10,460 bases of DNA, from the NCBI GenBank assembly GCA_964565435.1, contig CAZMEY010000027.1, positions 1-10,460 on the forward strand, in the 5' to 3' direction. The stretch's first letter is position 1, and each line of letters begins with the position of its first letter. Under the pieces are notes generated by a model. The model was not told the DNA's origin, ran no database searches, and was given only the letters and a program-made list of their open reading frames with translations. The position numbers and the translations under genes were made by a program. This stretch comes from JAQTTT01 sp964565435. Its GTDB lineage: Archaea; Nanobdellota; Nanobdellia; Tiddalikarchaeales; Tiddalikarchaeaceae. Below, piece by piece: positions 6,654 through 10,460 of this stretch.

Positions 6654-7374
6654 CTGACGCAATGTTAGAATAAGTAATATCAAAAGATTTTCCTGAGAAC
6701 TCAACAAAATCAATGGCGACAAGCTCGTTGTCTCCAATAAGTTTCAACAATAAGTCATTGTAATATCTGAGGCTTTCCCCGAAAGGCTCAGGGGTTGAGC
6801 ATGTCGGAACAAAGGAGTCATCAATTGCGTCAATGTCAAAGCTGATATACAGCTTTTTCCCTTTCAGCCCTTTCAAATCCCCTATCTTTAAGCCATGCTT
6901 TTTAATGAATTCATGCTCTTCTTTTGAAAACACCCTTTGGCCCATAAGGTAGACATTTTTTGGATTTTTCTCAATAAGGCTTTTCAAGAATTTGGCATTC
7001 TCCTCTCCCGACTCCCTGACATCCATGTGCGCATCAAAGACAACTATTGCCAATTCAGGAATTTTTTTGCTCAACTCCAAATAGCAATCCTTTGTTATTG
7101 AATGCTCCCCTCCAATTATGAACAATTTTTGGCTTGACAGTTTGGACATTAAGGGCTTAATGCTTTTAATATTGCCCAAATCGCAGATTTTCAGCGCGTC
7201 AAAACAGCACTTGCCGTCAATTAAGTCATAATCATCCTTGTTATTGATTGCAAACCTTAACAAATCAGGACCTTTCTTGCTTAATGGATTAGGAGTGAAA
7301 GAATCAATCTTATTAATCCCTAAAAAGCAGATATTGCATTCATCAAATTCATATATTGAATTGTCTATTCTCAT
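6613..7374 (-). CDS. Arginase/agmatinase-family ureohydrolase
   Basis: A 253-residue Mn-dependent ureohydrolase fold. The metal ligands are all in place: His91 (GGEHS), Asp114/His116/Asp118 (FDAHMD), and Asp180/Asp182 (SFDIDAID). Glu196 in STPEP matches the guanidino-binding Glu of the family. The family catalyses hydrolysis of a guanidino group to urea plus amine (agmatine to putrescine, arginine to ornithine, and relatives). The substrate cannot be decided here, though TPEP followed by a Gly-Glu fits the agmatinase-like branch. The protein is shorter than the usual 290-300 residues, with a brief N-terminus, and has Glu where GGDHS or GGNHS is normal. The start overlaps the sepF stop by 4 bases (ATGA), so it is the last gene of that pair. 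Its 3' end overlaps the presenilin-like gene on the other strand. Confidence 0.87.
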   Translation of the reverse strand: MRIDNSIYEFDECNICFLGINKIDSFTPNPLSKKGPDLLRFAINNKDDYDLIDGKCCFDALKICDLGNIKSIKPLMSKLSSQKLFIIGGEHSITKDCYLELSKKIPELAIVVFDAHMDVRESGEENAKFLKSLIEKNPKNVYLMGQRVFSKEEHEFIKKHGLKIGDLKGLKGKKLYISFDIDAIDDSFVPTCSTPEPFGESLRYYNDLLLKLIGDNELVAIDFVEFSGKSFDITYSNIASVIINLLKELKKTQ

Positions 7375-7766
7375 TGGTTAATGTCATCCTTTGAGATTGC
7401 GGCAAATCCAGGATAAATGATTACAAAATCCTCATCCAATCCAACTATGTCGCTGCCTGCAGCCTCGCAAGTCCTCTTGATTTTATCAATTGACCTTCTA
7501 AGCTCAACAGAATCCTTTTCCTTCAATTTTTTGTATTTAACAAGCACAATATAATTTCCTTCCCTAATATAGTCAAGGATTTTTTTAGTGTCATTTCCAT
7601 CTTCCATTTGAATGTATTTAATAAATACTTTGAATTTTTCATTATCGGAGGAAGGCTTTACTTCAACAATCTCTTCCATATCCCCTTTTTCATAATAATC
7701 TTCATCAACGGAGATTCTGGTTGTTCCAACCATTTTTTCAGCGAATTTTTTCAATTTGTCAAACAT
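7371..7766 (-). CDS. sepF: SepF-like cell division protein (DUF552)
   Basis: A 131-residue archaeal SepF. The first 14 residues (MFDKLKKFAEKMVG) form an amphipathic helix, the membrane-targeting segment of the family. A variable acidic linker follows to about residue 40. The DUF552 core comes next, with IREGNYIVLVKYKKL (68-82), then a helix ELRRSIDKIKRTCEAAGSDI and the closing strand FVIIYP. By family it dimerises, binds the tail of FtsZ and ties the FtsZ ring to the membrane; FtsZ is not in this window. GTGAT at 7772-7776 lies 5 bases before the ATG and supports this start. A 36-base gap with a TATA-like box separates it from UPF0147, so it may have its own promoter with the ureohydrolase gene. 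Confidence 0.88.
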   Translation of the reverse strand: MFDKLKKFAEKMVGTTRISVDEDYYEKGDMEEIVEVKPSSDNEKFKVFIKYIQMEDGNDTKKILDYIREGNYIVLVKYKKLKEKDSVELRRSIDKIKRTCEAAGSDIVGLDEDFVIIYPGFAAISKDDINQ

Positions 7767-7800
7767 ATCTTATCACTTAATACTCTTAAATCATGACATT

Positions 7801-7813
7801 ATTTATATATTTT
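7801..7813 (-). promoter_or_regulatory. Possible internal TATA box for sepF and the ureohydrolase gene
   Basis: The minus strand reads AAAATATATAAAT, a good archaeal TATA box overlapping the UPF0147 stop codon. It is centred about 40 bases before the sepF ATG, which predicts a leader of roughly 14 bases containing the GTGAT Shine-Dalgarno sequence. The 36-base gap here is the widest in the minus-strand gene train. Confidence 0.45.
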
Positions 7814-8057
7814 GTGATGACTCAAGCAGCGAGACCACATTCCATATCTGCATCCTTGTATAAGTAGGCACTGAGGCATTGTCAGCCAATAAATCAAGGT
7901 TTTGTATAGCGCTGTCAATTTTCACTTTTTCATCGCCGTTTTCAAGCAATATGCTTTTCACTTTTTCGCATGTTTGCTTTATGTTTTTTGGAACGCTTGA
8001 ATCCTCAATAATCTCATCCAATAATTCAAGGCTTGAATCAATATTTTCATTGCTCAT
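7803..8057 (-). CDS. UPF0147 family protein
   Basis: An 84-residue, mostly helical acidic protein of the archaeal UPF0147 family, whose function is unknown. The family pattern is clear: LELLDEIIEDSSVPKNIK (10-27), then a second similar unit IQNLDLLADNASVPTYTRMQ (51-70) ending in IWNVVSLLES. The two SVP-containing units suggest an internal duplication of a helical hairpin. The start codon overlaps the prefoldin beta stop by 4 bases. Its steady place beside translation and folding genes is consistent with a housekeeping role, but none has been shown that I know of. Confidence 0.88.
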   Translation of the reverse strand: MSNENIDSSLELLDEIIEDSSVPKNIKQTCEKVKSILLENGDEKVKIDSAIQNLDLLADNASVPTYTRMQIWNVVSLLESSQNI

Positions 8058-8404
8058 TTTTTTTCACCCTTAATCATTTTCATTATTTTCTCCCTTGCCT
8101 CTTCCATTTTTTCAGAAATCCTGTCAATCTGCTTTGAAATAACGCTGTCCCTTAATTCAGCGCTTTGCTTTTTTTCAGCCAATGAATTAATCAATTCTTC
8201 CTTGCCTTTTTTAATCATTACAGAGCCTACAATCTCATAGGTTTCGGCATTCCCGATTTTTTTCAGCTCTTCAATTGAATGCTCCAATTCAATCAATTGC
8301 TGCTGCAATCCCTGCTTTTGCATTTCAAGCATTTGGAACTGCTGCTGGAATTGCTGCAATTTCATTACATCAGCTTCAGCTTCTTTTGGAACATCTATTG
8401 CCAT
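8054..8404 (-). CDS. pfdB: Prefoldin subunit beta
   Basis: A 116-residue prefoldin beta subunit, the usual length for the family. Two long coiled coils (about 10-52, rich in Gln and Leu, and 74-112) flank a beta-hairpin segment AETYEIVGSVMIKKGKEELI (53-72). The YEIVGSVMIK part is the family signature. Four beta and two alpha subunits form the jellyfish-shaped cytosolic chaperone that hands unfolded proteins to the thermosome. The alpha subunit is not in this window. The start lies within pcc1 (10-base overlap), and the stop overlaps the UPF0147 start, so translation of the three genes is probably coupled. Confidence 0.93.
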   Translation of the reverse strand: MAIDVPKEAEADVMKLQQFQQQFQMLEMQKQGLQQQLIELEHSIEELKKIGNAETYEIVGSVMIKKGKEELINSLAEKKQSAELRDSVISKQIDRISEKMEEAREKIMKMIKGEKK

Positions 8405-8643
8405 TCTTTAACACCATCTATATTTAGCGCATCTTCAAATGCTTTGATTAGCCTAAGCAAGTGATTAATCACAATTTTTAAAGCATTAAGGTCCTTTGCG
8501 CTCACTTCTAGGATTAATTCATCCTTTAAAGCTTTTATCTTAATGCTTGACCTCTCCGAATCCATTGAATTAATTTCAGGAATCAATGAATCATAAATGC
8601 TCTTTGAATCTTCAGATTTTATATTAATCTTTGCAGTATTCAT
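8395..8643 (-). CDS. pcc1: KEOPS complex subunit Pcc1
   Basis: An 82-residue protein with the Pcc1 fold pattern: a first strand (TAKINIKS), the helix SIYDSLIPEI, two strands around SSIKIKALKDELILEVSAKD (32-51) and a long C-terminal helix LNALKIVINHLLRLIKAFED. Pcc1 is the dimerising subunit of KEOPS, which with Kae1, Bud32 and Cgi121 makes t6A at position 37 of ANN-decoding tRNAs. The other subunits are not in the window. The start overlaps the rpoP stop by 4 bases and the 3' end overlaps pfdB by 10 bases. The order rpoP, pcc1, pfdB is conserved in many archaea and supports the call for this weakly conserved small protein. Confidence 0.85.
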   Translation of the reverse strand: MNTAKINIKSEDSKSIYDSLIPEINSMDSERSSIKIKALKDELILEVSAKDLNALKIVINHLLRLIKAFEDALNIDGVKEWQ

Positions 8644-8783
8644 AATGCCTTTAATTTCCTATCAGTGCTTATAGGATTCTTGAGCAAAATCTTTGAACCG
8701 CAAAAAGGGCACCTAACCCTTTTCTTTACATTCTCATTCTCGCCATCAACTTCTTTTTTGCAAGCCAAACAAGTATAACTCAT
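8640..8783 (-). CDS. rpoP: DNA-directed RNA polymerase subunit P (Rpo12)
   Basis: A 47-residue zinc-ribbon protein, found by translating the gap between the L37Ae and Pcc1 genes. It begins MSYTCLACKK (Cys5, Cys8) and has the second knuckle VRCPFCGSKIL (Cys25, Cys28), then a basic tail. RCPFCGxxIL is the signature of archaeal Rpo12, the counterpart of eukaryotic Rpb12, which helps assembly of the Rpo3/Rpo10 part of the polymerase. Length is normal for the family. The ATG at 8783 lies 15 bases after the L37Ae stop, with GAGGCGA as a weak Shine-Dalgarno sequence. The TGA overlaps the pcc1 ATG (ATGA at 8640-8643). Confidence 0.92.
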   Translation of the reverse strand: MSYTCLACKKEVDGENENVKKRVRCPFCGSKILLKNPISTDRKLKAL

Positions 8784-8798
8784 TATTCATTCGCCTCA

Positions 8799-9011
8799 TT
8801 AATTTAAGGTATAAGCCTTTCCAGCAATCTTTGCATTGCATTTCTTGCAAGCGTAAATTCCAGTGCCTATCCTTTTAACATGCCCAATTTTGCATATAGG
8901 GCATAATTGCTTCTTGTGCTGCGAATCCTCAACATTCTTCACAGCTCTCCTGATTCTTGCTCCATACCTTGCCCCAAACCTTCCGGTTGAGCCCACTTTT
9001 TTAGTAGCCAT
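8799..9011 (-). CDS. rpl37ae: Large ribosomal subunit protein eL43 (L37Ae)
   Basis: A 70-residue zinc-binding ribosomal protein. The N-terminus TKKVGSTGRFGARYGARIRR is the usual rRNA-binding arm of L37Ae. The zinc ligands are Cys37, Cys40, Cys55 and Cys58 (LCPICKIG ... GIYACKKCN), and the end AGKAY matches the family AGGAY. I take the ATG at 9011, not the GTG at 9023, because MATKKVGS is the normal start and GGGTGA at 9020-9025 sits 8 bases upstream as a Shine-Dalgarno sequence. The longer frame would start inside that site. It follows rpoN by 15 bases and precedes rpoP by 15. Confidence 0.94.
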   Translation of the reverse strand: MATKKVGSTGRFGARYGARIRRAVKNVEDSQHKKQLCPICKIGHVKRIGTGIYACKKCNAKIAGKAYTLN

Positions 9012-9019
9012 AAATTTTT

Positions 9020-9025
9020 TCACCC
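9020..9025 (-). promoter_or_regulatory. Shine-Dalgarno sequence of L37Ae
   Basis: GGGTGA on the minus strand, 8 bases before the ATG at 9011. It decides against the in-frame GTG at 9023, which is part of the site itself. Confidence 0.65.
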
Positions 9026-9026
9026 A

Positions 9027-9218
9027 TTAATTTTTATATTTTCCAGTAACATTAATCAAATCAACATGCCCAAGGAATAATGCCCTGCAGCAATATTTGT
9101 CAATGCCCAATTCATCCAAAGCCTTTTTTGAGCCCACTTTTTTGCTTAACTCTTGATATTTCTCCCATAGATGCGCTATGGGCTTTCCGCAACTAAAACA
9201 CCTAATTGGAATAATCAT
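9027..9218 (-). CDS. rpoN: DNA-directed RNA polymerase subunit N (Rpo10)
   Basis: A 63-residue protein with the unusual CX2C...CC zinc-binding motif of Rpo10/Rpb10: Cys7 and Cys10 in PIRCFSCGKPI, Cys43 and Cys44 in KYCCRALFLGHVDLI. PIRCFxCG at the start and YCCRR/AxFLxHVDLI are the family signatures. The length is normal. It sits in the polymerase platform with Rpo3, Rpo11 and Rpo12. The ATG at 9218 is 6 bases after the S9 stop, and the AGAGGTAA overlapping that stop serves as Shine-Dalgarno sequence. In most archaea rpoN follows S9, as here, but the usual next genes rpoK and S2 are absent from this position. Confidence 0.95.
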   Translation of the reverse strand: MIIPIRCFSCGKPIAHLWEKYQELSKKVGSKKALDELGIDKYCCRALFLGHVDLINVTGKYKN

Positions 9219-9224
9219 TTCTTT

Positions 9225-9638
9225 TTACCTCTTACTCATCTGCTTGCTGGATCTTGCTGAAGACCTTACAGGCTTTTGCTGCTCAGTTCTCCTGATATCA
9301 GCAACCAATAAATTCCTGTCATACTCAAGGAAAGCGTTCCTTAAAGAATCCTTCTTTGAATATTCAACCAAAGCCTTGGCAATTGCAAGCCTTGCAGCTT
9401 CGGCCTGGCTTTGCCAGCCTCCGCCAGTAATGCTGACTTTAATATTGACATTTTTTGACAAATCCCCGGCAATCTCCAAAGGCTCCATGATTTTTAGCCT
9501 GGCAATATCATTGCTGTAAACATTAAGATTAACATGATTAATCCTGACAATGCCAGTGCCTTTGGAAATAATAGCCCTAGCAATGCTTGTCTTCCTCTTT
9601 CCAGATGTAATAATATTCTTTGACACTTTTGCAGCCAT
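9225..9638 (-). CDS. rps9: Small ribosomal subunit protein uS9
   Basis: A 137-residue S9. SGKRKTSIARAII (12-24) and GGGWQSQAEAARLAIAKAL (72-90) are the family core; the usual GQA is SQA here. The long C-terminal tail reaches the P-site tRNA in the ribosome. Here it ends SSARSSKQMSKR, without the KKFGGPGARA stretch and QKSYR end of most archaeal S9 proteins, but it keeps the basic character and the final Arg. I choose the ATG at 9638: it overlaps the L13 stop by one base (TAATG) and has a full AGGAGG 9 bases upstream. The longer frame from 9665 would lie inside L13 and add an unusual nine residues. Confidence 0.94.
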   Translation of the reverse strand: MAAKVSKNIITSGKRKTSIARAIISKGTGIVRINHVNLNVYSNDIARLKIMEPLEIAGDLSKNVNIKVSITGGGWQSQAEAARLAIAKALVEYSKKDSLRNAFLEYDRNLLVADIRRTEQQKPVRSSARSSKQMSKR

Positions 9639-10060
9639 TACCACTTGCCTCCTAATTGCCTGCACAAATCCTCAACTTTCATGTATTTATTGTGCATTAA
9701 ATCCGAACTCTTCTTGCATTTAAAATCATTGCTAATATTCTTATATTCATCAGGAACTCCAATAAAAACCTTTACCCTAGCAAAAGCCTTCTTTCCCTTA
9801 AAAGACTTATAATCAAACATGCCCCTAATCCTTTGCCTAACAAACCTGTCAGGCCTTTTTGGATGCCTTGGACCCGATTCAGTGCTTCCCCTGTGAAGCC
9901 ATTCCATATACTTGTCTAAAATCATTTTTTTTGAGCCTGTAAGCACTGTTTTTTCGCAATTAACAATAATAACCTCTTTTCCAAGCCTATTGAGTTTTGA
10001 AACCTCAACCCCTAATCTTCCAAGAATGCAGTCTGTTGCATCAACAATAACCCTATCCAA
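9638..10060 (-). CDS. rpl13: Large ribosomal subunit protein uL13
   Basis: A 140-residue L13, the usual archaeal length. The start VIVDATDCILGRLGVEVSK (4-22) is the family pattern (IDA.g.ilGRLAs.vAK). The middle holds NCEKTVLTGSKK (34-45), HRGSTESGPRHPKRPDRF and the archaeal signature RGMFDYKSFKGKKAFARVKVFIGVP (about 79-103). It binds 23S rRNA domain VI early in assembly. The start lies inside the L18e gene (8-base overlap) and the stop shares a base with the S9 start, so the three are translated in a coupled chain. Nothing odd was seen. Confidence 0.95.
   Translation of the reverse strand: MDRVIVDATDCILGRLGVEVSKLNRLGKEVIIVNCEKTVLTGSKKMILDKYMEWLHRGSTESGPRHPKRPDRFVRQRIRGMFDYKSFKGKKAFARVKVFIGVPDEYKNISNDFKCKKSSDLMHNKYMKVEDLCRQLGGKW
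9648..9653 (-). promoter_or_regulatory. Shine-Dalgarno sequence of S9 inside the L13 gene
   Basis: AGGAGG on the minus strand, 9 bases before the ATG at 9638 and inside the last codons of L13. It is the strongest ribosome binding site in the window and fixes the S9 start. Confidence 0.75.
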
Positions 10061-10412
10061 GAATAATCACCTTTTGTGGAACCTTTCCGCTCTTAGCTAA
10101 ATCATCCATTAATTTTGCGCTTGAGCCGGATTTCTTTAACTTTTCCAAAGCCTCTTTGCTGTAAGCAAAAGCCAAAACGCTAACCTTATGATCCATACTT
10201 CCAGCGCTCAAAACCTTTCCTAAAACAATAACATTGCTGCCCTCAACAGAATACCTGTTAATCTTTGAAATATTCAAATCCCTTTTCTGCCTAGAAGACT
10301 TTTTAAGCTCCTTGACAATCCTTTCAAACAACGGCTTCTTTTCCTTCCTGTAAAGCTTTTCAAAATCATTAATCAATCCTTGAGTATAATAACTAGTTGT
10401 GCCTTTTTTCAT
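10053..10412 (-). CDS. rpl18e: Large ribosomal subunit protein eL18 (L18e)
   Basis: A 119-residue archaeal L18e. Recognisable parts are LFERIVKELKKSSRQKRDLNISKINRY (from about 28), SNVIVLGKVLSAGSMDHKVSV (59-79), the family's VxVPGKVLGxGxLDHxVxV region, and the end KVIILG. It is the first gene of the L18e-L13-S9-rpoN cluster. An in-frame ATG at 10430 would add MFFSCI, which does not look like an L18e start. I prefer the ATG at 10412, because a TATA box centred near 10439 predicts transcription starting at or next to it. Confidence 0.92.
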   Translation of the reverse strand: MKKGTTSYYTQGLINDFEKLYRKEKKPLFERIVKELKKSSRQKRDLNISKINRYSVEGSNVIVLGKVLSAGSMDHKVSVLAFAYSKEALEKLKKSGSSAKLMDDLAKSGKVPQKVIILG

Positions 10413-10434
10413 AATACAACTAAAAAACATTGAT

Positions 10435-10443
10435 TAATTTAAA
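10435..10443 (-). promoter_or_regulatory. TATA box of the ribosomal/RNA polymerase gene train
   Basis: TTTAAATTA on the minus strand, centred about 27 bases before the ATG at 10412, the usual archaeal TATA-to-start distance. This fits leaderless transcription of L18e; no Shine-Dalgarno sequence precedes the ATG. The downstream genes of the train, by contrast, have Shine-Dalgarno sequences. Confidence 0.55.
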
Positions 10444-10460
10444 AAGTTTACTAATTAAAA

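Noticed and set aside
9178..9519. A 113-codon open frame on the plus strand
   Set aside because: It is antisense to S9 and the start of rpoN, both certain.
1..10460. tRNA, rRNA, insertion sequence, attachment site or prophage
   Set aside because: I saw no tRNA-like TTCGAAT arm context, transposase, integrase or terminal inverted repeats. Genes are closely packed and codon use looks uniform.

Overview
The window is an AT-rich, densely packed archaeal stretch. It holds 18 protein genes and no RNA genes that I can see. The archaeal assignment rests on ribosomal proteins L18e and L37Ae, RNA polymerase subunits Rpo10 and Rpo12, KEOPS Pcc1, prefoldin beta, UPF0147, archaeal SepF, a presenilin-type membrane protease, and the pattern of TATA boxes and very short leaders. 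Short proteins, overlapping genes and pilin-anchored surface proteins with Ig-like, DUF2341 and LamG modules point to a DPANN lineage such as Woesearchaeota or Pacearchaeota. That finer placement is inference.

Left part (1-5162). Two secreted proteins on the minus strand share an archaeal type IV pilin-like N-terminus. One runs off the window's left edge (Ig-like, DUF2341 and LamG modules). The other carries a seven-repeat RCC1 propeller. Between them lie an Mtq2/HemK-type methyltransferase (minus), a small unknown membrane protein (plus) and a DUF167 protein (plus). Divergent from the RCC1 gene is a MiaB-family methylthiotransferase of the archaeal t6A-modifying type.

Middle part (5206-7374). 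A small AAA+ ATPase overlaps by 4 bases a nine-helix presenilin-like aspartyl protease. The protease gene converges on, and overlaps by 41 bases, an arginase/agmatinase-family gene on the minus strand.

Right part (7371-10412, minus strand). This is one gene train: L18e, L13, S9, Rpo10, L37Ae, Rpo12, Pcc1, prefoldin beta, UPF0147, then SepF and the ureohydrolase. Most junctions overlap or are only a few bases apart. A TATA box just inside the right edge suggests leaderless initiation at L18e, and a second TATA box overlaps the UPF0147 stop and may drive sepF plus the ureohydrolase gene. The train joins translation, transcription, tRNA modification, protein folding and cell division. Pcc1 (t6A synthesis) and the methylthiotransferase (ms2t6A) act in the same tRNA modification pathway.

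The least ordinary object is the RCC1 surface protein. Its propeller seems to be inserted inside an Ig-like domain that is continuous in the neighbouring paralogue, and every blade carries the same Cys pair and an N-glycosylation sequon at the same place. No stretch above 300 bases lacks a gene.
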